A stretch of 64,000 nt of DNA from the NCBI RefSeq assembly GCF_902705855.1, contig NZ_CACSIJ010000001.1, forward strand, positions 62,001 through 126,000, in the 5' to 3' direction. A model generated the notes under the pieces. The model did not search any database. It saw only the letters and a program-made list of their open reading frames with translations, and was not told the DNA's origin. The DNA comes from Zhongshania aliphaticivorans. GTDB taxonomy: Bacteria; Pseudomonadota; Gammaproteobacteria; Pseudomonadales; Spongiibacteraceae. Both the position numbers and the translations under genes were made by a program. This document shows, piece by piece, positions 55,389 to 64,000 of the stretch (positions within the stretch are counted from its first letter, which is position 1; every line of letters begins with the position of its first letter).

Positions 55389-56426
55389 ATGGATTTTTCT
55401 GAACTTAGCCTATCCACGCCCTCAATTCCGATTGGTTATTCACGCCTCGTTGCACGCACCTTAGGCCTCGTCGAAAAAAACCTCCATCTACTATTAGCCA
55501 ATACTCAGCTTAACACCAGCGACCTGTTGCGTGATGACACCTACATTACTGGGGCTCAACAGATCCGCATTCTTAGCAATGCACTCGATGTATCTGGCGA
55601 TGAGGCTTTTGGCTTGTACTTTGGTCAAAATCTCATTCCACCAACTCATGGCCCCTTAGGCTTTTTAGTGCATAGCAGCTCTAATTTAATTGACGCAATG
55701 GAAGCTTTTACAAACTTCCTCCCCTTGCGGATGAACCTCACGCAAATGGACATCAGCACCAGCCCAGAATGGCTGGAATGTCATTTCCACGCAAACCCAC
55801 AGGTCGATGACAAAATTTATCGACTCGTTATTGAAGCGCTAAGTCTGGGAGTATTTGCAATCACCGAGTTCATCCTAGGCCGTCCACTTACCGAGGGGCA
55901 CCTACAATTTATTTACTCTGCACCAAATTACCAAGCAAAGTACCAACAGTTCTATCCCTGCGAAGTGAATTTCTCGGCAGACAGCAATTCACTCCGAATC
56001 CCCATTGGACTCATCAACACACCAAATGCGTCCGCAGAACATAATAACTACGAATACGCGCTAAACCAGTGTAAAAGCCTGCTCGATCAACTACACGTAG
56101 GTCATTTGGACACCAAGACCAAGGTACGTAAACTTCTATTATCTCACCCCAATCATCAACTTTCAGAAGACGCCGTCGCCGCCACCATGTTCATTAGTAA
56201 GCGAACCTTGGCACGGCGCTTAAATGCCGAAAGCACCGGTTTTCGGGAAGTACGTGACGATGTGCTTTCGTCCCTTGCAACAGGCTATTTACTCGATACG
56301 CAGCTGTCGGTGGATGCGGTTGCAGGCTTGCTCAACTATCACGATAGCTCTAACTTTCGGCGCGCATTTAAACGCTGGCATGGCATTCCTCCTGAGCAAT
56401 TCCGCAATAAAAACAGTAATCGATAA
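55389..56426 (+). CDS. AraC family transcriptional regulator
   Basis: A 345-residue regulator. The N-terminal 200 residues match the arabinose-binding-like/OruR-type sensing domain (SIPIGYSRLVARTLGLVEKNL). The C-terminus has two helix-turn-helix units: LSEDAVAATMFISKRTLARRLNAE and LSVDAVAGLLNYHDSSNFRRAFKRWHGIPPEQFR, the classic AraC signature. ATG after AGGAG. Divergent from the hydroxylase, whose expression it likely activates in response to a hydrophobic substrate (inference). Confidence 0.9.
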   Translation: MDFSELSLSTPSIPIGYSRLVARTLGLVEKNLHLLLANTQLNTSDLLRDDTYITGAQQIRILSNALDVSGDEAFGLYFGQNLIPPTHGPLGFLVHSSSNLIDAMEAFTNFLPLRMNLTQMDISTSPEWLECHFHANPQVDDKIYRLVIEALSLGVFAITEFILGRPLTEGHLQFIYSAPNYQAKYQQFYPCEVNFSADSNSLRIPIGLINTPNASAEHNNYEYALNQCKSLLDQLHVGHLDTKTKVRKLLLSHPNHQLSEDAVAATMFISKRTLARRLNAESTGFREVRDDVLSSLATGYLLDTQLSVDAVAGLLNYHDSSNFRRAFKRWHGIPPEQFRNKNSNR

Positions 56427-56512
56427 TACAAGTCCGACACCTACAGCGTAAAAATCATTAGACTATCGGTATACTTAGCGCAGAATAACCACGCAAAAAC
56501 AGGCTTCAGCCC

Positions 56513-58027
56513 ATGAACAATGCAAAACCTGCCCCGCCATTCATTCAGCGCTGGCTGAACAGTCTTGAGCTCGCCGGCAACCGTCTACCTAATCCGGTCT
56601 TGTTGTTTATTTATTTTTGTATCGCCATCGTTACCTTTTCAGTCTTGGCGGAGTTCATCGGGTTTTCTGCACAACATCCACTTACAAATGACGTCATCAC
56701 TGCAAAATCCTTATTGAGTGCGGAAGGCATAAAGTGGATGGTCGGCAATGCCGTCGGCAATTTTATTCATTTCGCGCCGGTAGGCTCGGTGTTAGTCGCA
56801 ATTTTAGGCATCGCAGTTGCAGAAGATTCCGGCCTATTAAGTCACGTATTACAGCGCCTAGCTGCAAGCGCTCCGCCTCGCTTATTGAGCAGCTTTGTAG
56901 TTTTTGCCGGTGTTATGTCGAGCATCGGTTTTGACTCTGGCTACGTCGTACTCATTCCGCTGGCGGCGCTAATATTTCGCGCAGCAGGAAGATCGCCATT
57001 GGCCGGTATTGCAGCCGCCTTTGCCGGTGTCTCTGGTGGCTACAGTGCCAACCTACTACTAGGTCCGGTAGATGCCATTTTGTCTGGTATCAGCAGCGAA
57101 GCGATGGCTTTAGTCGCGCCGGAGCACGGCGTATTAACCAGTGGCAATTATTACTTCACCCTTGTATCAACGGCGTTTATTACTGTAACCGGCGCATGGG
57201 TAAACGAAAAAGTTGTAGAGCCACGCCTAGCTAAACCTAATCTGGGGGAATTTAATGACGAGTCACAGCAGCGCATAAACACACCAATTTTAAAAGCTGC
57301 CATACGGAAAGTCGCCATTTTCAGCGTTGCCTTCTTACTTCTCTTATTGTGGTTAGTTATCCCTGCCGATGGATTAATGCGCAATCCCGATCCCAAGGGT
57401 TTAGCCGCACTGCCTTTACTAAATGGCATTGTGGTTTTTATCGCGCTATACGCCACCCTCAGCGGCCTTATTTTTGGCTATAGCACAGGTAAATATAAAC
57501 GCCATCACGACTGGATTGCTGGAATGGAAAACGGCATTGGCAGCTTATCTGGCTACATTGTTCTGATGTTTTTTGCCGCTCAATTTGTCAATTATTTTAA
57601 CTGGACTGGATTAGGCGCCATTTCTGCGATCAATGGCGCAAACTGGCTAGCAGGGCTTGAACTCTCGAAAACAAGTTTACTGGTGGGATTCATTCTAATC
57701 AGCGCCAGCATCAATCTATTAATCGGCAGCGCCTCGGCGAAATGGGCCTTAATGGCCCCCATATTTATACCGATGTTATTTTTATTGGGCATAGATCCTG
57801 AGTCAGCGCAGATGGCGTATCGCATAGGCGATTCCAGCACCAATATCATTACGCCGTTAATGCCGTATTTTGGTGTGGTAGTCGCCTTTATGCAGCGCCA
57901 CGACGAATCTGCGGGCATGGGCACCTTAATGGCACTGATGCTGCCTTACTCGGTAATATTTCTTGTCGCTTGGTCGCTGCTACTCAGCCTGTGGTTAGCA
58001 GCAGGTTTACCTTTGGGGCCAGGGTAA
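56513..58027 (+). CDS. AbgT family transporter
   Basis: A 504-residue inner-membrane protein with about 9-11 spans and characteristic AbgT stretches: RWLNSLELAGNRLPNPVLLFIYFC at the N-terminus, GVMSSIGFDSGYVVLIPLAALIF, and GSASAKWALMAPIFIPMLFLLGIDPESAQMAYRIGDSSTNIITPLMPYF. E. coli AbgT takes up p-aminobenzoyl-glutamate; characterised relatives (MtrF, YdaH) export sulfonamides. The actual substrate is open. 86 bases downstream of the araC-type gene; no binding-protein or hydrolase partner beside it. Confidence 0.92.
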   Translation: MNNAKPAPPFIQRWLNSLELAGNRLPNPVLLFIYFCIAIVTFSVLAEFIGFSAQHPLTNDVITAKSLLSAEGIKWMVGNAVGNFIHFAPVGSVLVAILGIAVAEDSGLLSHVLQRLAASAPPRLLSSFVVFAGVMSSIGFDSGYVVLIPLAALIFRAAGRSPLAGIAAAFAGVSGGYSANLLLGPVDAILSGISSEAMALVAPEHGVLTSGNYYFTLVSTAFITVTGAWVNEKVVEPRLAKPNLGEFNDESQQRINTPILKAAIRKVAIFSVAFLLLLLWLVIPADGLMRNPDPKGLAALPLLNGIVVFIALYATLSGLIFGYSTGKYKRHHDWIAGMENGIGSLSGYIVLMFFAAQFVNYFNWTGLGAISAINGANWLAGLELSKTSLLVGFILISASINLLIGSASAKWALMAPIFIPMLFLLGIDPESAQMAYRIGDSSTNIITPLMPYFGVVVAFMQRHDESAGMGTLMALMLPYSVIFLVAWSLLLSLWLAAGLPLGPG

Positions 58028-58048
58028 AACAGGCAATTGAAGGCCGCC

Positions 58049-58771
58049 CTACTCCTGTACCGTCGCCGCCATTTCATCAATATCAACGTGCCTGACGTTC
58101 GCACCCTTTACTAGGTAGATAACATGCTCGGCAATATTTCTGGCGTGATCACCAACGCGCTCTAAAGATCGCAATGCCCACATTACCTGTAAGACAGATG
58201 AAATGGTGCGCGGGTCTTCGATCATATACGTGACCAAACTGCGCATTGCAGTGCCGTATTCCAAATCAACCGCTTTATCTTCTTCTGCAACGGCGAGTGC
58301 TAAATCAATATCAAGGCGTGCAAAAGAATCCAATGCATTACGTACCATGCCAGACACATGGTCACCAATATGACGAATTTCAAGAACACTGCGTGACAAA
58401 CCGCCTAGCTCGGTCAGTTTAATCGCACTGTCTGCGACCTTGCTGGCCTCGTCACCCATACGCTCAAGATCACTTAAAATCTTGCTGATCGACAATACCA
58501 AGCGCAGATCACTTGCCGCTGGCTGACGGCGCGCCAATATAATGGTGCACTCTTCGTCAATTGACACTTCTAAGCTATTAACCGCTTTGTCACCTAACTT
58601 TACGTCAGTCGCCAAGCCCGTATCCAAATTCATAAACGCATTAGTAGCATCGGCAACCTGCTTCTCAACCAAGCCACCCATCTCTAACATACGTGTTTTA
58701 ATATCATCTAACTCAGTATTAAACTGCTGAGATATATGATGAGTGTGCGAATTTTTATCTTTCATAATCAA
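58049..58771 (-). CDS. phoU: Phosphate signalling complex protein PhoU
   Basis: A 240-residue helical protein that restrains PhoR signalling and Pst uptake when phosphate is plentiful. It has the two tandem three-helix repeats with DLRLVLSISKILSDLERMGDEASKVAD and SVLQVMWALRSLERVGDHARNIAEHVIYLVKG, including the metal-binding E(R)xGD motifs. Last gene of the pst operon. Confidence 0.96.
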   Translation of the reverse strand: MIMKDKNSHTHHISQQFNTELDDIKTRMLEMGGLVEKQVADATNAFMNLDTGLATDVKLGDKAVNSLEVSIDEECTIILARRQPAASDLRLVLSISKILSDLERMGDEASKVADSAIKLTELGGLSRSVLEIRHIGDHVSGMVRNALDSFARLDIDLALAVAEEDKAVDLEYGTAMRSLVTYMIEDPRTISSVLQVMWALRSLERVGDHARNIAEHVIYLVKGANVRHVDIDEMAATVQE

Positions 58772-58834
58772 TCTCCCAAAAATCTGTTAGCAAACCTTAA
58801 GACACCTCTGATGAATCCGATGCCCCCCTCAGGC

Positions 58835-59710
58835 TTACCCATAGCGACCGGTAATATAATCTTCGGTTTGCTTGTTACTGGGGTTGGTAAAAAGAATATC
58901 TGTATTATCGAACTCGATTAACTTACCCATATACATAAAAGCAGTGTAGTCAGACACACGCGCAGCCTGTTGCATGTTGTGGGTAACGATAACAATAGTG
59001 TATTTGTCTTTTAGTTCGTAAATAAGTTCTTCAATTTTTAATGTTGAAATAGGATCTAGCGCTGACGCAGGCTCGTCCAATAACAACACTTCAGGCTCTA
59101 CCGCGATGGTGCGTGCAATAACAAGACGCTGCTGCTGGCCACCCGACATGCCCAAAGCATTATCATGCAAACGATCTTTTACTTCGTCCCACAATGCGGC
59201 GCCGCGCAAAGAGCGCTCTACTACTTCATCTAACACACGTTTTTTATTGATGCCTTGAATACGCAAACCATAGGCAACATTTTCATAAATAGATTTCGGG
59301 AACGGGTTCGGCTTTTGAAAAACCATACCAACCCGTCTGCGGAGCGTTGCCACATCAACCCGTTTGTCGTAAATATTAGAACCATCTAAAGAAATACCAC
59401 CGTCAACGCGGCAGCTATCGACCAGATCATTCATGCGATTAAAACAGCGCAGTAAAGTCGATTTACCACAGCCGCTAGGCCCAATAAACGCGGTCACTTT
59501 TTTACGAGGAATAACCATATTCACATCGAACAGTGCCTGCTTTTCCCCGTAATACAAATCAAGGTTATCGACCGTTAATGTAATGTCTTCATCGTGAATA
59601 GATTGCTCCACTCGATTCCGCCCCAGCGACTCCATATTAATAGCGTGCGCCTTTACCGTAGATTTGTCACTTGTCATAAAATTCGCCGCCTTCTCGTTCA
59701 CGTCATTCAC
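58835..59710 (-). CDS. pstB: Phosphate ABC transporter ATP-binding protein
   Basis: The 291-residue ATPase of the high-affinity phosphate importer. Walker [10 protein letters not shown] (77-85), signature [11 protein letters not shown] (186-196), Walker B LLLDEP (209-214) followed by ASALDPIST, and the switch VTHNMQQA. A 40-residue N-terminal extension precedes the usual start, so the start may be later (for example Met26, MESLGRN). 2 bases after pstA. Confidence 0.97.
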   Translation of the reverse strand: MNDVNEKAANFMTSDKSTVKAHAINMESLGRNRVEQSIHDEDITLTVDNLDLYYGEKQALFDVNMVIPRKKVTAFIGPSGCGKSTLLRCFNRMNDLVDSCRVDGGISLDGSNIYDKRVDVATLRRRVGMVFQKPNPFPKSIYENVAYGLRIQGINKKRVLDEVVERSLRGAALWDEVKDRLHDNALGMSGGQQQRLVIARTIAVEPEVLLLDEPASALDPISTLKIEELIYELKDKYTIVIVTHNMQQAARVSDYTAFMYMGKLIEFDNTDILFTNPSNKQTEDYITGRYG

Positions 59711-59712
59711 GC

Positions 59713-61413
59713 TTACATTTCCAGTGATTTATATTTCTCACGCAAATGATTGCGCAAGGCCACCGCACTTAAATTCAGTAAGGCGATGATAACGACTAAT
59801 AACAAAGCCGTGGCATATACCAAGGGCCTTGCCGCTTCAACATTTGGACTTTGGAAACCAACATCATAAATATGAAAACCCAAATGCATAAATTTCTGAT
59901 CTAAATGAAAGTAAGGGAAATTACCATCAACCGGTAAGGATGGCGCTAACTTAACAACACCAACCAACATCAATGGCGCAACTTCACCCGCCGCTCGCGC
60001 AACGGCGAGTATCAGGCCTGTCATCATTGCGGGACTCGCCATCGGTATTACCACACGCCACAGGGTCTCGGCCTTAGTTGCACCTAAGGCCAAACTACCT
60101 TCACGTAAATTACGCGGAATACGCGCCAAACCTTCCTCGGTTGCCACAATAACAACCGGCAAGGTTAATAAGGCCAGCGTCACCGATGCCCATAGCAATC
60201 CAGGCGTACCAAAAGTTGGTGCCGGCAATGCCTCAGGGAAAAATGCCTTATCCATTTCTGAACCAAGGAAATAGATGAAAAAACCTAAACCAAACACACC
60301 GTAAACAATTGAAGGAACCCCCGCCAAATTGTTCACCGCAATACGCACAATACGGGTCATCACACCCTGCTTGGCGTATTCACGCAAATACACTGCCGCC
60401 ACCACACCAAACGGGGTTACCAATACCGACATGATTAGCACCATAATGACGGTACCAAAAATCGCGGGGAAGATGCCGCCTTCTGTATTAGCTTCACGAG
60501 GTTCATCGGTCAAAAACTCACCGAACTTCACAAAATAAAAACCTATTTTCTGTACTAGGCTCATACCGTTTGGTCGATAGGCTTGGACAACGGTGGCAAT
60601 TCGCTGGTCTTTGATCTGACCAGAGGCCGTTTTCATAGTAAAGCTATCGCGGTGCCATTGCTGATACAAATCTGCAAGTTCACTTTGCAAAACTTTATAT
60701 TTCGCATCTAACTCAGCGCGCTCGGCCGCCAAGTCGGCTAGTACCTGTTCACGTCTCGCCTCAGCCATTGAGGTGTTTATTTCCAAACCACGGGATTTTA
60801 GACGCAATTTTTCAAGGCGATAATTTATCGCACCGATATCTTTTTTCTCAATTTTCTTAATTTTTTCATGGATCTCATTGGCACGAAGCACTCGAGACTG
60901 AAACTCATCCCAAGCTCGCCCGTCCTCAATGCTAGCAACGACATTACCCTGTTCTTTTACCGATTGTAGGTAACCGTAAAAATTGCCCCATTCGCGACGC
61001 TCAATAACTACCGCGTCTTTAGGATAATTTACGTCATTCAAGTAGCGACTGATCACCCACTTAAAGTCAGCGCCACCAACATCTCGGTTACCGAGCTTAA
61101 CCAGCTCGCGATCAACAAAGGCATCATCGGTATCAATTTTAAATCCCGCACTCAGCAGTTGCTCAATGGGCACAGCCTCAGATTCGACACGCTCCGCAAG
61201 TACAGTAACGCTTTCTTCACTGGGTAAAGCATACTGGGCTTCCATTACGGCAGCGGGCCAAAAATGCCCAAAGCCGCGAACAGCCAACAATATCAGCAAG
61301 CCGATAACTGCCAATGTGCTTACTGTTACTGCAGCGGCATTCATCCAAATCATTGGCTCGCCGCGCTTACACCACTCTATAAAGCCTTGCTTGTTATCAT
61401 CGTGCAATGACAT
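59713..61413 (-). CDS. pstA: Phosphate ABC transporter permease PstA, long form
   Basis: 566 residues, about twice the classic size. An N-terminal membrane helix is followed by a long periplasmic coiled-coil-rich segment (for example [22 protein letters not shown] and [25 protein letters not shown], about residues 150-260), then the usual permease part with the EAA loop ([45 protein letters not shown]). Long PstA of this type is known in Pseudomonas-related bacteria. 56 bases downstream of pstC. Confidence 0.95.
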   Translation of the reverse strand: MSLHDDNKQGFIEWCKRGEPMIWMNAAAVTVSTLAVIGLLILLAVRGFGHFWPAAVMEAQYALPSEESVTVLAERVESEAVPIEQLLSAGFKIDTDDAFVDRELVKLGNRDVGGADFKWVISRYLNDVNYPKDAVVIERREWGNFYGYLQSVKEQGNVVASIEDGRAWDEFQSRVLRANEIHEKIKKIEKKDIGAINYRLEKLRLKSRGLEINTSMAEARREQVLADLAAERAELDAKYKVLQSELADLYQQWHRDSFTMKTASGQIKDQRIATVVQAYRPNGMSLVQKIGFYFVKFGEFLTDEPREANTEGGIFPAIFGTVIMVLIMSVLVTPFGVVAAVYLREYAKQGVMTRIVRIAVNNLAGVPSIVYGVFGLGFFIYFLGSEMDKAFFPEALPAPTFGTPGLLWASVTLALLTLPVVIVATEEGLARIPRNLREGSLALGATKAETLWRVVIPMASPAMMTGLILAVARAAGEVAPLMLVGVVKLAPSLPVDGNFPYFHLDQKFMHLGFHIYDVGFQSPNVEAARPLVYATALLLVVIIALLNLSAVALRNHLREKYKSLEM

Positions 61414-61469
61414 GACTTAATTTCCCGTATCTCTTGCTCTGGCTCACCAGCAAATTTTGCAATAACAAA

Positions 61470-63701
61470 TCAAAGATTTCCGTAACGCATACGCAGACGT
61501 TGGCGCACTGTTTCCGCAATGGTATTGACCACAAATGTGAACATGAATAATACAAAAGCCGCCAAGAACAATACTCTGTAATGCGAACTATCGACTTCAG
61601 TTTCTCCGATTTCAACGGCGATATTCGCCGCTAAGGTACGCATACCTTCAAAAATATTGGCGTCCATAATCGGTGTATTTCCTGTCGCCATTAATACAAT
61701 CATGGTTTCACCGACTGCTCGCCCCATACCAATCATCAACGCAGAGAAAATACCGGGGCTAGCGGTAGGCATCACCACACCAACAAGACTTTGCCACGGC
61801 GTTGCTCCCAAGGCCAAAGAACCATAACTAAGGTGCTTGGGCACTGAGAAAATAGCATCTTCGGCGATGGAGAAAATCGTCGGTATAACGGCAAAGCCCA
61901 TAGCAATACCGACCACCAAGGCATTGCGTTGATCGAAGGACACGCCGATATCATTCGTTAACCATGCACGCATATCGCCGTCAAAAAATAAACGCTCTAT
62001 CGGTGCGCTCATTTCGACGCAGCCAATGACAACAGTAAGAACAACAGGAACCAGCAATACGGGATGCCAGCCGTCAGGGATAAAACGACGGACTGTCGAT
62101 GGCAGTTGAGACCACAGCCATGCAAACAATAAAATACCTACCGGCAATAATACGAAGAGCGAAAATATTGCGGGCAGGTTCTTTTCAATAAACGGCGCCA
62201 ACCAAAGACCGGCCAAAAACCCGAGAATAACCGTCGGCAGGGCTTCCATTAATTCAATAAGAGGCTTGGTTTTTCTGCGCAGTGCCGGCGCCATAAAATA
62301 GGCGGTATAAATAGCACCGCAAATTGCCAGTGGTGCGGCAATGAGCATGGCATAAAACGCCGCCTTCAACGTACCAAAGGCTAGCGGTGCAAAACTATAT
62401 TTTGCTTCAAAGTCATTGCTAGATGCCGAAGACTGCCAAACATAGTCGGGCTCGGGATAGCTTTCATACCAAACCTTGCTCCACAGGGCAGACCACGACA
62501 ATTCTGGATGCTCGTTATGCAGTGTAAAACTCGCCAAACCGCCATCGGCATTTTCGACGAGCAGCTTGTCTGCACGGGGCGATATTGCCATCATACTGAC
62601 CTGACCAACGTTCAGGTCTTTACGCAATAAGCGTCGATGAGAGGTGGTATAAAATAAATCTAATTGGCCTTCGCTATTTATACTGGCGAAACCTTTGCGA
62701 CGGTGTTCAGTAACTATCCCCGCACTACCCCCACTTGGAATATCGAAATCCCGAATCGCTTGAAGTTTATAACCCGAATCTCGCTCTTTATCCCTAACCA
62801 CAAACCACTGTCCAACTGAACCGTGATCGCTCGCGACCAACAAAGAGATACCGCCTAATAAAAATCTGGCTTGGCTCAATTTGCCGTTATCAAACAAATA
62901 ACCACGATCCGCAATTGTTTGCTCTTTCAGGTCAATTAAACGAAAGCCACCGTCAGCGGCTAGCACATACAACCACTGCTGGCCTGGGCCTATTAGCACT
63001 CGATTCGGAACGATATCCAAACTCGGTAGCAATACATCTTCTTCACTTAAGGTCACTTCTTCGCTGAGAAAATCCTCTTCTTTAACCCAGCGGCGCCCCA
63101 GTAAATTTCCGTCGCTCACCGCAATAATCAGCAAGGCGTCATCGCTGTCGCTAATGGCCACCTGCTGTAGTGCTCGCCCTTCCGAAAGCAAAAATGCCTT
63201 ATCACCATAGGGGAAGCGTAATTCTGGTGTAATTACCCGCTTATCATTTGGATAGCTGCTGCGGTAATCATGTTTGGCAATCAGCACTTTGCCATCGGTG
63301 AGACCCAGCGCAAATAATCGACTTTCTTCTGATTCAAGTGCGAAGCTGAGAATATCTGCGCCATCTAAAGGTAATTGTGTTTCCGTCAGCAAAGTGCCAT
63401 CGCTAAGCTGAAAAAATGCCGCCTCGCCGTCGCGCGCCAACCTAAAACCAACTTCCGCCTGCTCCTCCATCGCGAGGTATAGCGCCGCGGCGGGAGTTGT
63501 CGTTTTAAATTGCGAATCAGCCTTAATGGACGCAGACTGAAACAATGGCATGATTTCGTATAGCAAATAGAAAAATATCAACAGGATCGCAAACAATACG
63601 CTGATACCGCCGGCGGTAATCGTCGCTGTTGCTATGCCGTCTTTGATTTGACGCCATTTACGATAGGCGGAAGCGGTAGCTCGTACCTCAGATTGACTCA
63701 T
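61470..63701 (-). CDS. pstC: Phosphate ABC transporter permease PstC, long form
   Basis: 743 residues, more than twice the classic PstC. An N-terminal membrane helix is followed by a large periplasmic region, about residues 60-420, with repeated beta-blade-like stretches (DGKVLIAKHDYRSSYPND, LLIIAVSDGNLLGRRW, WLYVLAADGGFRLIDL) reminiscent of a propeller. The C-terminal third holds the permease spans and EAA loop ([42 protein letters not shown]). Reported as a general feature of long PstC proteins in Pseudomonas-type operons. Confidence 0.95.
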   Translation of the reverse strand: MSQSEVRATASAYRKWRQIKDGIATATITAGGISVLFAILLIFFYLLYEIMPLFQSASIKADSQFKTTTPAAALYLAMEEQAEVGFRLARDGEAAFFQLSDGTLLTETQLPLDGADILSFALESEESRLFALGLTDGKVLIAKHDYRSSYPNDKRVITPELRFPYGDKAFLLSEGRALQQVAISDSDDALLIIAVSDGNLLGRRWVKEEDFLSEEVTLSEEDVLLPSLDIVPNRVLIGPGQQWLYVLAADGGFRLIDLKEQTIADRGYLFDNGKLSQARFLLGGISLLVASDHGSVGQWFVVRDKERDSGYKLQAIRDFDIPSGGSAGIVTEHRRKGFASINSEGQLDLFYTTSHRRLLRKDLNVGQVSMMAISPRADKLLVENADGGLASFTLHNEHPELSWSALWSKVWYESYPEPDYVWQSSASSNDFEAKYSFAPLAFGTLKAAFYAMLIAAPLAICGAIYTAYFMAPALRRKTKPLIELMEALPTVILGFLAGLWLAPFIEKNLPAIFSLFVLLPVGILLFAWLWSQLPSTVRRFIPDGWHPVLLVPVVLTVVIGCVEMSAPIERLFFDGDMRAWLTNDIGVSFDQRNALVVGIAMGFAVIPTIFSIAEDAIFSVPKHLSYGSLALGATPWQSLVGVVMPTASPGIFSALMIGMGRAVGETMIVLMATGNTPIMDANIFEGMRTLAANIAVEIGETEVDSSHYRVLFLAAFVLFMFTFVVNTIAETVRQRLRMRYGNL

Positions 63702-63774
63702 TTCTTCTGCTCTCTAAAAACTCACAAACACGATATGACATTTTTATTACAATTTAATGACAGGCTTATAAGTC

Positions 63775-63806
63775 AAAAAAAATGCCGCATCACTGCTGCG
63801 GCATTT
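63775..63806 (-). terminator. Hairpin terminator/attenuator between pstS and pstC
   Basis: AAATGCCGCA (63780-63789) pairs with TGCGGCATTT (63797-63806), 7-base loop; on the minus strand a U-run follows from the A-run at 63775-63780. It sits 23 bases after the pstS stop and 74 bases before the pstC start. It would let pstS be made in excess of the membrane subunits, a usual feature of this operon. Confidence 0.8.
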
Positions 63807-63829
63807 AATTCAATTATCTAAGACACCGA

Positions 63830-64000
63830 TCAAAGCGCTAGTTTTGCTCTAATTTTCTCAACAACATTTGCAGGTAAGGGAATATAGCCATCTTTAACAA
63901 CAACCTCTTGGCCTTGCTTGGAAAGAACTAACTTTATAAATTCACGCTCTAGTGGTGCCAAAGGCTTATTAGGCGCTTTATTCACGTAAACATACAAAAA
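63830..64000 (-). CDS. pstS: Phosphate-binding protein PstS, C-terminal part (cut by window end)
   Basis: The last 56 codons of a gene that starts beyond the window. The translation [31 protein letters not shown] is typical of the C-terminal lobe of periplasmic phosphate-binding proteins, which end with a helix like this one ([12 protein letters not shown]). It delivers phosphate to PstCA. Its position directly upstream of pstC supports the call. Confidence 0.9.
   Translation of the reverse strand, partial: FLYVYVNKAPNKPLAPLEREFIKLVLSKQGQEVVVKDGYIPLPANVVEKIRAKLAL

Overview
The window is almost entirely chromosomal core sequence from a gammaproteobacterium. The gene content (sdhCDAB-sucAB-lpd-sucCD beside gltA, dimeric dUTPase, EpmC, a PA2817-like protein, DUF2288, DUF2789, AidB-type dehydrogenase, AlkB/XylM-type hydroxylase, AbgT transporter, long-form PstC/PstA) suggests a marine, aerobic, hydrocarbon-capable lineage close to Spongiibacteraceae/Cellvibrionales. 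That placement is inferred from gene content and was not tested by alignment. I see no prophage, insertion sequence, CRISPR array or rRNA.

Layout. 0-2 kb: an accessory edge with the end of a coiled-coil-like gene, a superfamily-2 helicase, a 25-codon remnant of a metallophosphoesterase and a nested dyad around a perfect 20-bp palindrome. 2-6 kb: dUTPase, two coupled orphan genes, queF (queuosine) and a YadG/YadH-like ABC exporter, all on the minus strand. 6-7.3 kb: PA2817-like gene, then tRNA-Gly and two identical tRNA-Glu genes. 7.4-25.9 kb: housekeeping genes (msrB, alaA, pdxB, epmC, tusA, gcvR, aroC, prmB, folE, sixA, gpsA, htpG) mixed with small conserved unknowns. htpG carries a textbook heat-shock promoter. 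26-28.4 kb: tetR plus an AidB-like acyl-CoA dehydrogenase behind a 44-bp perfect palindrome.

28.5-41.6 kb is the TCA-cycle supercluster: sdhCDAB, sucAB, lpd and sucCD on the minus strand, with gltA divergent. It encodes citrate synthase, the 2-oxoglutarate dehydrogenase complex, succinyl-CoA synthetase and succinate dehydrogenase. 41.7-48 kb holds a lipoprotein, a short-chain dehydrogenase, small proteins, cinA and an orphan cobalamin-binding-type radical SAM protein. 48-52 kb holds HIT, tmcA, two small genes and a pseudouridine synthase. A 554-bp gap follows with an exact DnaA-box match. 52.5-58 kb holds an MFS transporter, the AlkB/XylM-like hydroxylase with a divergent AraC regulator (two 15-bp direct repeats 21 bp apart between them), and an AbgT transporter. 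58-64 kb is the pst-phoU phosphate operon, with pstS cut by the window end.

No clearly new multi-gene system is visible. The strongest non-routine signals are the left edge (helicase, gene remnant and nested palindrome), the two well-formed operator regions (TetR and AraC), the orphan radical SAM enzyme and the exported methyltransferase-like protein.
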